Assembly: GCF_002924365.1 (NCBI RefSeq)
Contig: NZ_PQWB01000007.1
Location: 1 to 64,000, forward strand
Source: Chromobacterium alticapitis
GTDB lineage: Bacteria; Pseudomonadota; Gammaproteobacteria; Burkholderiales; Chromobacteriaceae
DNA length: 64,000 nucleotides
Reading direction: 5' to 3'
Below the pieces are notes generated by a model. The model searched no databases, was not told the DNA's origin, and saw only the letters and a program-made list of their open reading frames with translations. Both the position numbers and the translations under genes were made by a program. This document shows positions 1 to 9,193 of this stretch, piece after piece (within the stretch, counting starts at the first letter, position 1; each line of letters starts with the position of its first letter).

Positions 1-176
1 CTGACTCCAGGCGTGCTCACATTCATGCGGGCAAAGTCGGGTAGTAGACGCGATTCCTAGCGGCTTATGCAAGGCTTTGACTACTCAGCGAGTCATACAT
101 GCCGTTCGAGTGCGGAGGCCCTGAACTTACACCACAACAACACGCCCTGATCGGAAGAACAGCAAAACGCGTCACA

Positions 177-1397
177 TCAGTCGCCACGCCAGGCAGTTTT
201 CTGCAGTCCCTGCCGCAGCCGATATCCCATCCGGCAAACGAATCCCAAAACCAGCAAAACGCTCATGACTGCCGCCAGCCGCAACGGACTGGACCAGGCC
301 ATCGGCGCCAGAACCCCGGCCACCAGGCTGGACATCATGGTCTGGCAGAAGCCCTGCAGCGACGACACCGTGCCGCGCAACGACGGGAATTGATCCATCA
401 GGTTCAGCGTGATAGATGGCGCCACCAGCGACATGCCCGTGGTGTACAGCGCCAGCGGCAGCACCGCCCACGGCAGCGCCTGCTCATCCACAGCCAGGTT
501 GTAGGCCAGATTCAGCGCAGCGGCGATGAACATCAGCCAGTAGCCGCGACTGACGATCTCGCGCGGACTGAAATGGCCAGCCATGCGTCCCGACAGAAAG
601 GCGCCGAACATGATGCCCGACACCGCCGGCCCGAACAGCCACAGGAACTGGCTGGGCCCCAGATGCAGATGCTGCATCAAAAACACCGGCGCGGAAGGGA
701 TGTACAGGAAAAAAGCCGCGAAATTGAACGACACTGCCGCCGTCAGCAGCTGGAAATCCGGCTTGCGCCCCACTTGCCAGTAATTGGCCAGCAGGTATTT
801 CACCTTTAAAGGCTGCCGCGCAGCGTGATGATGCGTCTCCTCCAGCGCGAACCAGGACAAGACGAACAGGGCGAAACCGATCAAACCCATGAAAACGAAG
901 ATGGAGTGCCAGCCGAAAGCGCCGAACAACCAGCCGCCCACCACTGGCGCGATGGCCGGCGACAGCGAAAACAGCATGGTCACCTGCGACATCAGCCGCT
1001 GCGCGGCCGCCCCATCCAGCTTGTCACGGATGATGGCGCGCCCCACCACCAGGCCGGCCCCGCCGCACAACCCCTGCAAGGCGCGGAACAACAACAACGA
1101 GCCCAGGCTCTGCGACAGGGCGCAGCCTATCGAAGCCAGGCCGAACAGCAGCGTAGTCACCAACACCACCGGACGCCGGCCGACAGCATCGGAAATCGAG
1201 CCGTGCCACAGCATCATCAGCGCGTAACAGAACAGATAGACGGTCAAGGCCTGTTGCATTTCCAGCGGCGAGGCCGCCAGGCTGTCGCCTATGGCCCGCA
1301 TCGCCGGCAGGAAAGTATCGATGGAAAACGGCCCTAAGGTGGACAAGGCGGCCAGTAACGCCGCCAAACCTAAATGATTGCGCGAAGAGGTGGACAT
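177..1397 (-). CDS. Bcr/CflA-type MFS drug exporter
   Basis: This encodes a 406-residue inner-membrane proton-driven exporter of the DHA1 Bcr/CflA group, which typically exports drugs such as bicyclomycin or chloramphenicol. It has about 12 hydrophobic segments. The MFS motif A, GSISDAVGRRP, lies after the second segment near residue 62, and LFRALQGLCGG follows it. The frame is open upstream to 1493, but the ATG at 1397 gives MSTSSRN directly before the first membrane segment and matches the usual family length. It has no operon partner: the neighbour on the right is transcribed away from it. The substrate cannot be read from the sequence. Confidence 0.85.
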   Translation of the reverse strand: MSTSSRNHLGLAALLAALSTLGPFSIDTFLPAMRAIGDSLAASPLEMQQALTVYLFCYALMMLWHGSISDAVGRRPVVLVTTLLFGLASIGCALSQSLGSLLLFRALQGLCGGAGLVVGRAIIRDKLDGAAAQRLMSQVTMLFSLSPAIAPVVGGWLFGAFGWHSIFVFMGLIGFALFVLSWFALEETHHHAARQPLKVKYLLANYWQVGRKPDFQLLTAAVSFNFAAFFLYIPSAPVFLMQHLHLGPSQFLWLFGPAVSGIMFGAFLSGRMAGHFSPREIVSRGYWLMFIAAALNLAYNLAVDEQALPWAVLPLALYTTGMSLVAPSITLNLMDQFPSLRGTVSSLQGFCQTMMSSLVAGVLAPMAWSSPLRLAAVMSVLLVLGFVCRMGYRLRQGLQKTAWRGD

Positions 1398-1596
1398 GAT
1401 ATGGCGGCTTGAAGGAATGCCTGCATGGTAGCGGCTACGCGCTTCCGGTAAAACCACTATATGAAGCAGGATGATCAAAACTCGCCTGGCCATTTCCTAC
1501 CGGCAGCGCCGCCATGCCGCCCCTTTCCAAGCCACTGCCCGCGAGTTATGCTGGGTCCATGCCGCAGATCCCCGCCCATAACAAGGGAGAAGCCCC

Positions 1597-1947
1597 ATGA
1601 TTCGCTTCTATCACAATCCTAAATGTTCTAAGTCGCGCGCCGCGCTGGCCCTGCTGGAAGAAGCCGGCGCCGAGATCGAAGTCATCGAGTACCTGAAGCA
1701 TCCGCCGTCTCTGGAAGAGCTGGAGCGTCTGCTAGTCCTGCTCGGCATGGAGCCGCGCGAGCTGATGCGCAAGAAAGAAGATGAATATATCGATCTCTAT
1801 CTGGACGACATCACGCTGGAACGCAAGCACCTGATCGCCGCCATGGTCGACAATCCCAACCTGATCGAGCGCCCCATCGCCGTGAGCGAAGACCGCGCCG
1901 TGGTCGGGCGGCCGCCGGAACAAGTGCTGAGCCTGTTGAACCGTTGA
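1597..1947 (+). CDS. ArsC-family thioredoxin-fold reductase (YfgD-like)
   Basis: This 116-residue protein belongs to the ArsC/Spx thioredoxin-fold superfamily. The N-terminal HNPKCSKSR contains the active-site Cys10 and Arg14, as in glutaredoxin-dependent arsenate reductases. The C-terminal LIERPIAV is the conserved block of this family. The size fits YfgD-like proteins. No arsR or arsB gene lies nearby, so a role in arsenic resistance is not supported by context and a general thiol reductase is equally possible. A purine-rich Shine-Dalgarno (AAGGGAG) precedes the ATG, and a hairpin terminator follows the stop. Confidence 0.8.
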   Translation: MIRFYHNPKCSKSRAALALLEEAGAEIEVIEYLKHPPSLEELERLLVLLGMEPRELMRKKEDEYIDLYLDDITLERKHLIAAMVDNPNLIERPIAVSEDRAVVGRPPEQVLSLLNR

Positions 1948-1952
1948 GCGCC

Positions 1953-1976
1953 GGCGAGCTGATCGGCTCGCCTTTT
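1953..1976 (+). terminator. Rho-independent terminator after the arsC-like gene
   Basis: The arms GGCGAGC and GCTCGCC form a 7-bp GC-rich stem with a 6-base loop, followed by TTTT. The hairpin starts six bases after the stop codon. Confidence 0.6.
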
Positions 1977-2116
1977 CCCTCGCGCGCGGGCCGCCTGCCT
2001 CGCCGCCGCTTCGCTCGCCCCTGCTCTCCCTCATACTCCGCTCTGCCAGACCGGCAACGCCGGCCTGCGCGTGGCCATTTCGCCACAGACAGCCGCTCAA
2101 CTCATGAATAGCGTTA

Positions 2117-2149
2117 TTGTCACTTGAAAAATAGTAACCTACGTTACTA
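2117..2149 (+). promoter_or_regulatory. marR promoter with palindromic operator
   Basis: A perfect palindrome TAGTAAC-CTAC-GTTACTA lies at 2132-2149. It overlaps the spacer and -10 of a promoter-like pair, TTGTCA-N17-TACGTT (2117-2122 and 2140-2145). It ends 10 bases before the marR start codon. MarR proteins bind such palindromes as dimers and repress their own genes, so autoregulation is the likely reading. Confidence 0.6.
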
Positions 2150-2159
2150 AAATGCGAGC

Positions 2160-2660
2160 ATGAGTCCAAACAAATCCTTCTCCCAACTCGAACAGGCCAT
2201 CAGCCGCGTGGAGGCCCGCTTTCCCGGCGTGCCCCGCCAGGAAGTCATCCTGACCCGGCTGCTGTTCCACATCGTGCCGCGGCTGAGCGCCCATTTGTGC
2301 GACAGCCTGAAGGAGCACGGCCTGAACGAAACCGTCTGGATGGCCCTGCTGGCGCTGTATGCCTGTCCCAAGCAGGCGCTGAATCCGTCCGACATCAGCG
2401 AAACCCTGGACTCGTCGCGCACCAACGCCACCCGCATCGCCGACGAGCTGGTGAAAAACGGCTGGGCCGCGCGCTCGGCCAGCGCCGAAGACCGCCGCAA
2501 GATCGTGCTGGAGCTGACGCCGTCCGGTGTGGCGCTGGTAGAGAGTCTGCTGCCGCACTCGCGCGAACTGCACAAGCAGCTGTGGGCTGATTTCGACCCC
2601 GAAGAAAAGCAGCAGCTGGAACGGCTGATGCGCAAGCTGCTGAGCCAATTGGGCGGCTGA
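2160..2660 (+). CDS. MarR-family repressor (EmrR/MprA-like)
   Basis: This 166-residue winged-helix regulator shows the MarR pattern: a dimerisation helix, then NPSDISETLDSSRTNATRIA as recognition-helix region (about residues 78-97), then the wing EDRRKIVLELT (about residues 117-127). MarR proteins are dimeric repressors released by small aromatic ligands or drugs. The gene lies about 100 bases upstream of a NodT-EmrA-EmrB type pump on the same strand, the arrangement of emrR before emrAB in Escherichia coli. It therefore probably controls that pump and itself through the palindrome before its start. Confidence 0.85.
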   Translation: MSPNKSFSQLEQAISRVEARFPGVPRQEVILTRLLFHIVPRLSAHLCDSLKEHGLNETVWMALLALYACPKQALNPSDISETLDSSRTNATRIADELVKNGWAARSASAEDRRKIVLELTPSGVALVESLLPHSRELHKQLWADFDPEEKQQLERLMRKLLSQLGG

Positions 2661-2705
2661 ACGCCACGCGGCGCTGAAAAGGCAGCCTCGACCAAATAAT
2701 AACTT

Positions 2706-2732
2706 GCGTGATTATCAATCAAGCAATCACGC
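2706..2732. promoter_or_regulatory. Inverted repeat between marR and pump genes
   Basis: The arms GCGTGATT (2706-2713) and AATCACGC (2725-2732) flank an 11-base spacer in the marR-efflux gap, about 35 bases before the outer-membrane component gene. It could be a second regulator site or a hairpin. It does not match the palindrome upstream of marR. Confidence 0.35.
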
Positions 2733-2766
2733 CACGAGCTAGACACATCGATTGGAGACCGACCAG

Positions 2767-4176
2767 GTGAACAAGAAATCATGGCCCCAAACCGCCGGCG
2801 CGCTGCTGCTTAGCGCCGTGATCAGCGGTTGCGCCAGTTTCGGCCCCGACGTCACGCCGGATCAGGCGCTGAGCGCCGAACAGCTGAAGCTGGCCATGCC
2901 CGGCAAACAGAGCGTCGCCGCCGACTGGTGGCGCCAGCTGAACGACCCCGCGCTGGAGAAGCTGCTCGAGGCCACGCTGAAGGACTCGCCGTCGCTGAAG
3001 CTGGCCGCCGCGCGCCTGCGCCAGGCGCGCGCCGCGGTCGGCATCGCCGAAAGCAAGGACGGCCCGCAACTCGATGCCACCGCCAATATGGTGCAGTTGA
3101 ACACCGATCAATTGCAGCCGCTGTTGCGCAAGGATCGGGTCGACGCCTACACCGCCGCGCTGGTGGGCAGCTGGGAGTTCGACTTCTGGGGCAAGAACCA
3201 CGCCGCCATCGGCGCCGCGCTCGGCCAGCAACAAGCCATCGCCTACGAGGGCCAGCAGACCCGCCTGCTGCTGACTCAGGCGGTGATCGCCCAATACACC
3301 CAGCTGCAGCGCAATCAGGCCCAAGCCAAGCTGATCGAGCAACGCCTGGCCATTGCCCAGAGCCGCCACGCGCTGACCCAGGCCCGCGTCAACGCCGGCC
3401 TGCTGCCGGGCGACAATCAACGCGGCAATGAAATCTCCACCGAGCGGCTGGAACAGCAGCAAAGCGCGCTAAGCGCCGACATCGAGCGCAATCGCCATGC
3501 CCTGGCCGCGCTGAGCGGCCAGGGGCCGCAGGCCGAAGCCGGCCTGAACGCGGCCGCGCTGGCCCTGCCCCCCGCGCCCGCGCTGGACCGCCTGGACGCC
3601 AATCTGCTGGGACGCCGTCCCGACATCGCCGCCCAGCGCGCCCGCGTCGAATCCATGGATCAATCGGTCAAGGAAGCGCGCGCCGAGTTCTACCCCAACG
3701 TCAAGCTGACAGCCTTCGCCGGCCAAAGCTCGCTGGAAATGGACCAACTGTGGAAAAGCGGCTCTTCGCTGTGGGGCTTCATGCCGGCCATCAGCCTGCC
3801 CCTATTCCACTCCGGCCAGTTGCAATCCAATCTGGCCCGCCAACAGGCCGGCTACGACATGGCGGTGCAGCAATACAACCAGACCGTGCTGGACGCGCTG
3901 CGCGACGCCGCCGACGCCGTTTCCGGCTGGCAGAACAGCCAGCGCCAGCTGAAGCAGGCCGAACGCGCGCTGGACAGCAGCCGCAAAGCCAATGACGCCA
4001 TGGCCGCCCGCCTGCGCGCCGGCCTGGTCAACAAGCTGTCTCTGCTGGATGCGCAAGACGCCGTGCTCGGCCAGCAATCCGCCTTCATCGACGCCACGGC
4101 CGCCAGCCGTCTGGCCTGGACCTCCCTGAATACCGCTCTGGGCGGCGGCTTCCAAGCCGAAACCGCCACCCGCTAA
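2767..4176 (+). CDS. NodT-family outer-membrane efflux lipoprotein
   Basis: This is the outer-membrane channel component of a tripartite pump, of the TolC/OprM (NodT) family. It has 469 residues with a lipoprotein signal peptide whose lipobox is ISGC (Cys22). The mature part carries two OEP repeats; SWEFDFWGKN and LLGRRPDIAAQR are family signatures. The frame is open from a TTG at 2752, but the GTG at 2767 gives a canonical signal peptide start and has GGAG 9 bases upstream, so it is preferred. It is followed after 14 bases by the membrane-fusion gene, so the three pump genes form one operon. Confidence 0.88.
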   Translation: MNKKSWPQTAGALLLSAVISGCASFGPDVTPDQALSAEQLKLAMPGKQSVAADWWRQLNDPALEKLLEATLKDSPSLKLAAARLRQARAAVGIAESKDGPQLDATANMVQLNTDQLQPLLRKDRVDAYTAALVGSWEFDFWGKNHAAIGAALGQQQAIAYEGQQTRLLLTQAVIAQYTQLQRNQAQAKLIEQRLAIAQSRHALTQARVNAGLLPGDNQRGNEISTERLEQQQSALSADIERNRHALAALSGQGPQAEAGLNAAALALPPAPALDRLDANLLGRRPDIAAQRARVESMDQSVKEARAEFYPNVKLTAFAGQSSLEMDQLWKSGSSLWGFMPAISLPLFHSGQLQSNLARQQAGYDMAVQQYNQTVLDALRDAADAVSGWQNSQRQLKQAERALDSSRKANDAMAARLRAGLVNKLSLLDAQDAVLGQQSAFIDATAASRLAWTSLNTALGGGFQAETATR

Positions 4177-4190
4177 GGATAGACACCGCA

Positions 4191-5339
4191 ATGGACAAGA
4201 AACTGGAAACCGCCAAGAGCCGCAAACGCAATCTGCTGGTCGCCACCACGCTGTTCGCCGCCGTCGCCGTCGCCTACGGCGCCTACTGGACCCTGGTGCT
4301 GAGCCACCAGCAAGACACCGACGACGCCTATGTCGGCGGCCACCTAGTGCAAGTCACGCCGGAAATCGGCGGCACCGTCGCCAAGGTGCTGGTGGACGAC
4401 ACCGTCGCGGTCAAGGCCGGCCAGGTACTGGTCAGCTACGACGACAGCGACGCCAAGCTGGCCTTCGAACGCGCCCGCAACGAATTCGCCCAGGCCGTGC
4501 GCCAGACCCGCCAACTGATGGCCAGCAGCCAGCAACTGGACGCCCAGACCGCGCTGCGCCAGGCCGAGCTCGCCCGCGCCGAAGCCGACCTGAAGCGCCG
4601 CAAGCAACTGGCCGGCAGCGAGGCGATGTCGGCCGAGGAACTGGGCCATGCCAACGACGCTGTCGCCGCCGCCCAAGCCGCGCTGACCGCCGCCCAGGAA
4701 CAGGCCAAGGCCGGCCTCGCCCTGGTGGGCAAGGATGAGCTGGCGCAGCAGCCGGCGGTGAAGGCCGCCGCCAGCCGCCTGAAGGAAGCCTGGCTCGCGC
4801 TGCAGCGCACTCAAATCAAGGCGCCGCTGGCCGGCACCGTCGCCCGCCGCAATGTGCAAGTGGGCCAGCGCATCGCCGCCGGCACGCCGCTGATGGCCGT
4901 GGTGCCGCTGGAAAACCTGTGGGTGGACGCCAACTTCAAGGAAGGCCAGCTGGCCAAGATCCGCGTCGGCCAGCCGGTGGAGCTGAAGTCCGACCTCTAC
5001 GGCGGCAAGGTGGTCTACCACGGCAAGGTGCAGGGTCTGGCCGCCGGCACCGGCAGCGCCTTCTCGCTGCTGCCGCCGCAAAACGCCACCGGCAACTGGA
5101 TCAAGGTGGTGCAGCGCGTGCCGGTGCGCATCGCGCTGGATCCTCAGGACTTGAAGAACCATCCGCTGCGCGTCGGCCTGTCCATGGACGTGGTGGTGGA
5201 CACCAGCAAGCAGGATGGCCAGTCCCTGGCCGAAGCCGCGCCGGCGCAAGCCGCCAGCGAAAACAACGCCACCCTGCCGGACCTGAAGCAGGCTGACAAG
5301 CTGGTGGCTGAAATCCTGGCCGCCAACGCCGGCAAGTAA
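4191..5339 (+). CDS. HlyD/EmrA-type membrane-fusion protein
   Basis: This 382-residue periplasmic adaptor is anchored by one N-terminal membrane segment (about residues 14-34). It is followed by the barrel-sandwich start DTDDAYVGGHLVQVTPEIGG, a long helical hairpin, then APLAGTVARRNVQVGQRI, the second half of the lipoyl-like domain. The typical EmrA strand LYGGKVVYHGKV follows. It links the inner-membrane EmrB-type exporter to the NodT channel. It shares these blocks almost unchanged with the second adaptor at 52115-53257. Confidence 0.9.
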   Translation: MDKKLETAKSRKRNLLVATTLFAAVAVAYGAYWTLVLSHQQDTDDAYVGGHLVQVTPEIGGTVAKVLVDDTVAVKAGQVLVSYDDSDAKLAFERARNEFAQAVRQTRQLMASSQQLDAQTALRQAELARAEADLKRRKQLAGSEAMSAEELGHANDAVAAAQAALTAAQEQAKAGLALVGKDELAQQPAVKAAASRLKEAWLALQRTQIKAPLAGTVARRNVQVGQRIAAGTPLMAVVPLENLWVDANFKEGQLAKIRVGQPVELKSDLYGGKVVYHGKVQGLAAGTGSAFSLLPPQNATGNWIKVVQRVPVRIALDPQDLKNHPLRVGLSMDVVVDTSKQDGQSLAEAAPAQAASENNATLPDLKQADKLVAEILAANAGK

Positions 5340-5349
5340 GGACTCCGCC

Positions 5350-6882
5350 ATGAACCATCCGCCGCTGAGCGGCTCGAAACTGGTCTGGATCACGCTGGCC
5401 CTGTCGATGTCGGTGTTCATGCAAGTGCTGGACACCACCATCGCCAATGTGGCCTTGCCCACCATTTCGGGCAATCTGGGCGCCGCCACCAGCCAGGGCA
5501 CCTGGGTGATTACTTCCTTCGGCGTGGCCAACGCCATCTCGGTGCCCTTGACCGGCTGGCTGGCCAAGCGCTTCGGCGAAGTGAAGCTATTCACCGCTTC
5601 CACCCTGCTGTTCGTGCTGACTTCCTGGCTGTGCGGCATGTCGGGCAGCCTGGAAATGCTGATCTTCTTCCGCGTGCTGCAAGGCGCAGTGGCCGGACCG
5701 ATGATTCCGCTGTCGCAAAGCCTGCTGCTGGCCTGCTATCCGCCGGCCAAGAAGAGCATGGCGCTGGCGCTATGGGCGATGACGGTGATCGTCGCGCCCG
5801 TGTTCGGCCCGATTCTGGGCGGCGTCATCAGCGACAACTGGCACTGGGGCTGGATCTTCTACATCAACGTGCCGGTGGGCATCGCCGCGGCCTTCATTTC
5901 CTGGCGCATCTTGAAGAGCCGGGAAACCGACGCGGTGGACCTGCCTATCGACAAGATAGGCCTGGCGCTGCTGGTGGTGGGCGTGGGCTCGCTGCAAATG
6001 GTGCTGGACCGCGGCAAGGAGCTGGACTGGTTCAACTCGGCCGAGGTCGTCACCCTGGCCGTGGTCGCCTTCCTGGCGCTGGCTTACCTGGTGATCTGGG
6101 AACTGGGCGAGGAACACCCCATCGTCGACCTGACGCTGTTCAAGCAGCGCAACTTCACCGTCGGCACCGTCGCCATCAGCCTGGGCTTCATGCTGTACTT
6201 CGGCGCCGTGGTGCTGCTGCCCTTGATGCTGCAAACCCAGCTCGGCTACACCGCCACCTGGGCCGGCCTGGCCGCCGCGCCCATCGGCCTGATTCCGGTG
6301 GTGCTGTCGCCCATCATAGGCAAGAACGCGCACCGCTGGGACATGCGCTGGATCGTCACCGTCAGCTTCAGCGTGTACGCCATTTGCTTCTTCTGGCGCA
6401 GCACCTTCAACCCGGACATGGGCTTCCTGTACGTGATGTGGCCGCAGTTGGTGCAGGGCATAGGCGTGGCCTGCTTCTTCATGCCGCTGACCACCATCAC
6501 GCTGTCCGGCCTGCACCCGTCGCGCATCGCCAGCGCGTCCAGCTTGTCCAACTTCCTGCGGATTCTGGCGGGCAGCATAGGCACCTCGATCACGACGACG
6601 ATGTGGGACCGCCGCGAGGCGCTGCATCACTCCAAGCTGACCGAGCACGTGACGCAATACGATCCAGCATCGGTGTCCTGGTTCGACGCCATGGGCAAGC
6701 TCGGCCTGGGCAGCAACCAGCAGCAGGCGCTGACCCAGCTGCAGATCACCAAGCAGGGCTACATCATGGCCGCCAACGAGATCTTCTGGGTCTCCGGCAT
6801 CCTGTTCGTGCTGCTGATCGGCCTGGTGTGGTTCGCCAAACCGCCGTTCACCGCCGCCGGCGGCGACAGCGGAGCGCACTAA
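5350..6882 (+). CDS. DHA2 family MFS drug exporter (EmrB-like)
   Basis: This 510-residue proton antiporter has 14 predicted membrane segments. The DHA2 signature LDTTIANVALPTISGNLG is near residues 27-44 and GTWVITSFGVANAISVPLTGWL follows. Motif C-like GPILGGVISD is near residue 153. It is the inner-membrane pump of the MarR-controlled operon, beginning 10 bases after the adaptor gene. Family members export hydrophobic drugs, uncouplers or fatty acids; the substrate here is unknown. A bidirectional terminator lies just downstream, where it meets the convergent LysR gene. Confidence 0.9.
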   Translation: MNHPPLSGSKLVWITLALSMSVFMQVLDTTIANVALPTISGNLGAATSQGTWVITSFGVANAISVPLTGWLAKRFGEVKLFTASTLLFVLTSWLCGMSGSLEMLIFFRVLQGAVAGPMIPLSQSLLLACYPPAKKSMALALWAMTVIVAPVFGPILGGVISDNWHWGWIFYINVPVGIAAAFISWRILKSRETDAVDLPIDKIGLALLVVGVGSLQMVLDRGKELDWFNSAEVVTLAVVAFLALAYLVIWELGEEHPIVDLTLFKQRNFTVGTVAISLGFMLYFGAVVLLPLMLQTQLGYTATWAGLAAAPIGLIPVVLSPIIGKNAHRWDMRWIVTVSFSVYAICFFWRSTFNPDMGFLYVMWPQLVQGIGVACFFMPLTTITLSGLHPSRIASASSLSNFLRILAGSIGTSITTTMWDRREALHHSKLTEHVTQYDPASVSWFDAMGKLGLGSNQQQALTQLQITKQGYIMAANEIFWVSGILFVLLIGLVWFAKPPFTAAGGDSGAH

Positions 6883-6902
6883 CCTCATCCCTGATGTCGA
6901 AA

Positions 6903-6937
6903 CGGGCAAAACCTCATGCGGGGTTTTGCCCGCTTTT
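6903..6937. terminator. Bidirectional terminator between the emrB-like and lysR genes
   Basis: The arms CGGGCAAAACC and GGTTTTGCCCG form an 11-bp stem with an 8-base loop, followed by CTTTT. The hairpin sits exactly between two convergent genes. Confidence 0.7.
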
Positions 6938-7806
6938 CATTGCAAATAGCCGTCAAATGCTTCCATGCCGCGGCTGACGGATTTATCCCGATGCTGGATG
7001 CGCCACAGAGTACGGGTCAATTGGGGCAGATCGGCGTCCAGTTCGACGATGCCGCCAGCCGCCAGCAAATCCGCCACCACATGGCGCGACAGGCAACTGA
7101 CGCCCAGCCCCGCAGCTACCGCGTGCTTGATCGCCTCGGAATGGCCCAGCTCCATATTGATGGCCAGCCGGTGCAAATGCGGCAGCAGCGCGCGCTCCAC
7201 CTCCTCTCGGGTGCCGGAACCGGCTTCCCGCAGAATCCAGCCGGCCTCGGCCAGCTCGGCCAGCGCCGCTTTGCGGCCCGCCAGCGGATGATCCGCCGCG
7301 GCGAACACCAGCAGCTCGTCCTGCCGCCAGGGCGTGGCCAGCAGCTCGGGATGATGGCAGGGCCCCTCGATCAGGCCGAAGTCGACGCGGAACGCCGCCA
7401 CCGCCTCGACGATGTCGCGGGTGTTGGCCACCTCCAGCTCTAGCCGCGCCTGCGGCCAGTCCCGGCGGAAGGCCGCCAGCAGCGGCGGCAGCAAGTAGTT
7501 GGCGATGGTGGTGCTGGCGCCTATGCGAAGCGCCAGCTCGCCGCCGTGGAACAAGTCCTGCATGTCTCCCGCCGCGTCCAGCAGCGCGCGCGCGCGCGGC
7601 AGCAGCAGGCGGCCATGCTCGTTGATCAGCAGGCGGCGGCCGACTCGGTCGAACAGCTTGGCGCCCAGGCCTTGCTCCAGCTTGTCCAGCGCCTGGCTGG
7701 CCGCCGACTGCGTCAGCGCCACCTGCTCGGCGGCGCGCGTCACCGTGCCCCACTCCGCCACCGCGACGAAAACTTCCAGCTCGCGCAGGCTGATGCGCAG
7801 ACTCAT
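6937..7806 (-). CDS. LysR-family regulator divergent from yeiH
   Basis: This 289-residue LysR regulator has an N-terminal winged helix (about residues 4-63; TRAAEQVALTQSAASQALDK is the helix-turn-helix) and a C-terminal effector-binding domain. It resembles the YeiE/CbbR branch. It is transcribed divergently from the YeiH-family transporter across a 105-base AT-rich gap, the classic arrangement in which the LysR protein activates the neighbouring gene. The effector is not deducible from the sequence. Confidence 0.85.
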   Translation of the reverse strand: MSLRISLRELEVFVAVAEWGTVTRAAEQVALTQSAASQALDKLEQGLGAKLFDRVGRRLLINEHGRLLLPRARALLDAAGDMQDLFHGGELALRIGASTTIANYLLPPLLAAFRRDWPQARLELEVANTRDIVEAVAAFRVDFGLIEGPCHHPELLATPWRQDELLVFAAADHPLAGRKAALAELAEAGWILREAGSGTREEVERALLPHLHRLAINMELGHSEAIKHAVAAGLGVSCLSRHVVADLLAAGGIVELDADLPQLTRTLWRIQHRDKSVSRGMEAFDGYLQ

Positions 7807-7911
7807 GGCCGCTCCTTAGTAATTTTTCTAATTTTATATATTAATTTTATCCGTTTTTTTACTTAAACACACAGGCGTATCGTTGCACATATAGCGAAGA
7901 GGAATGAGCAT
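7807..7911. promoter_or_regulatory. AT-rich divergent promoter region lysR/yeiH
   Basis: This is a 105-base gap between divergent genes, far richer in A and T than its surroundings. It contains TTAGTAATTTTTCTAA-like sequence with T-N11-A candidates for LysR binding. GAAGAGGAATG supplies a Shine-Dalgarno before the yeiH ATG. Exact -35 and -10 elements cannot be assigned with confidence. Confidence 0.4.
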
Positions 7912-8937
7912 ATGAACAACTATCGCAATCTAATCCCCGGCCTGGCGCTATCGCTGGGCCTGGCCGGCGCCGCCATCTGGGCGGCCGAGCTGCCGGCCAT
8001 GAAAAGCCTGGGCTTCTCCGCCCTGACCATCGCCATTTTGGCCGGCATGGTGATCGGCAACACCGTCTACCGCTTCATCGCCGCGCCCAGCCACCACGGC
8101 ATCGCGTTTTCCAAGCAAAAGCTGCTGCGCGCCGGCATCATCCTGTTCGGCTTCAAGCTGACTTTCCAGGACATCGCCGCGGTCGGCTTCTCCGGCGTAT
8201 TGATAGACGCGCTGGTGCTGACCTCCACCTTCTTCCTGGCGTTCTGGCTAGGCCGCAAAAAGCTGGGCCTGGATGAGCAGAGCGTGATCCTGATCGGCGC
8301 CGGCAGCTCCATCTGCGGCGCGGCCGCGGTGCTGGCCACCGAACCCGTGCTGAAGGCCCATGCCGAAAAAGTGGCGGTAGCCGTGGCCACGGTGGTGGTG
8401 TTCGGCACCGCCGCCATGTTCCTGTGGCCGCTGATGTACGAGGCGGTGCGCCACCTGGGCATTACGGAATTCAGCTACGGCCTGTTCGCCGGCTCCACCA
8501 TCCATGAAGTGGCGCAGGCCGTCGCCGCCGGCAAATCGATCAGCGACGCGGCGATGAACACTGCCGTCATCACCAAGATGATACGCGTGATGATGCTGGC
8601 GCCCTTCCTGATCGGCCTGTCCGCCTGGCTGGCGAACAAGCGCAGCGGCGGCCAAGCGCAAAAGCAGCCCATCTCCATTCCGTGGTTCGCCGTCGCTTTC
8701 CTCGCCGTGGCCGGCCTCAACTCCTTCAACCTACTGCCGCACGCGCTGCTGCAACAAATCATCGCGCTGGATAACCTGCTGCTGGCCGCCGCGATGGGCG
8801 CACTGGGCGTCACCACCCACCTGTCCGCCATCCGCCAGGCCGGCGCCAAGCCGCTGTTGCTGGCCAGCGCCTTGTTCGGCTGGCTGATCGTAGGCGGCGG
8901 GCTGATCAATGCCGGGGTGACGACGCTGCTGCATTGA
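7912..8937 (+). CDS. YeiH-family (UPF0324) membrane transporter
   Basis: This 341-residue inner-membrane protein has about 9-10 hydrophobic segments. The conserved family blocks are [17 protein letters not shown] (near residue 65), [19 protein letters not shown] (near residue 125), and [16 protein letters not shown]. The family is usually called putative sulfate exporter on indirect evidence. Its divergent LysR neighbour matches the YeiE-YeiH arrangement of enterobacteria. Assignment to the family is firm; the transported substrate is uncertain. Confidence 0.87.
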   Translation: MNNYRNLIPGLALSLGLAGAAIWAAELPAMKSLGFSALTIAILAGMVIGNTVYRFIAAPSHHGIAFSKQKLLRAGIILFGFKLTFQDIAAVGFSGVLIDALVLTSTFFLAFWLGRKKLGLDEQSVILIGAGSSICGAAAVLATEPVLKAHAEKVAVAVATVVVFGTAAMFLWPLMYEAVRHLGITEFSYGLFAGSTIHEVAQAVAAGKSISDAAMNTAVITKMIRVMMLAPFLIGLSAWLANKRSGGQAQKQPISIPWFAVAFLAVAGLNSFNLLPHALLQQIIALDNLLLAAAMGALGVTTHLSAIRQAGAKPLLLASALFGWLIVGGGLINAGVTTLLH

Positions 8938-8958
8938 CGCCATCCCGTGAAAAACAAA

Positions 8959-8984
8959 CCGCCCGGCACACGCCGGGCGGTTTT
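8959..8984. terminator. Bidirectional terminator between yeiH and ybdD
   Basis: A perfect 9-bp stem, CCGCCCGGC with GCCGGGCGG and a 4-base loop, is flanked by A-rich sequence on the left and TTTT on the right. It can serve both the yeiH-like gene and the convergent ybdD-cstA unit. Confidence 0.8.
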
Positions 8985-9004
8985 CGTTCAAGCTCGCGCA
9001 GCAA

Positions 9005-9193
9005 TCAGCACGGGCACTTCTTCACGCCCTTGCCGCCGTAGCGCTGCTCCTGGCAATAGCGGAAAAATTCCTCGCGGCTCATCACCTGGGCCTCCGGGTC
9101 GAAGCGGCGGCGGCGGCCGACATAGGCCTCGTAGTCGCGCTGCCCCACCATCAGCCGGGCGGTGGCCACCGCCGCCCTCCATAACTCAGCCAT
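9005..9193 (-). CDS. ybdD: YbdD/YjiX family small protein
   Basis: This 62-residue protein belongs to the DUF466 family, recognisable from MVGQRDYEAYVGRRR in the middle, REEFFRYCQ, and the C-terminal KKCPC. Members are nearly always encoded directly downstream of carbon-starvation (CstA/BtsT) transporters. Here the start codon overlaps the last 8 bases of cstA, implying translational coupling. The molecular role is not established; association with peptide or pyruvate uptake is inferred only from linkage. Confidence 0.85.
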   Translation of the reverse strand: MAELWRAAVATARLMVGQRDYEAYVGRRRRFDPEAQVMSREEFFRYCQEQRYGGKGVKKCPC

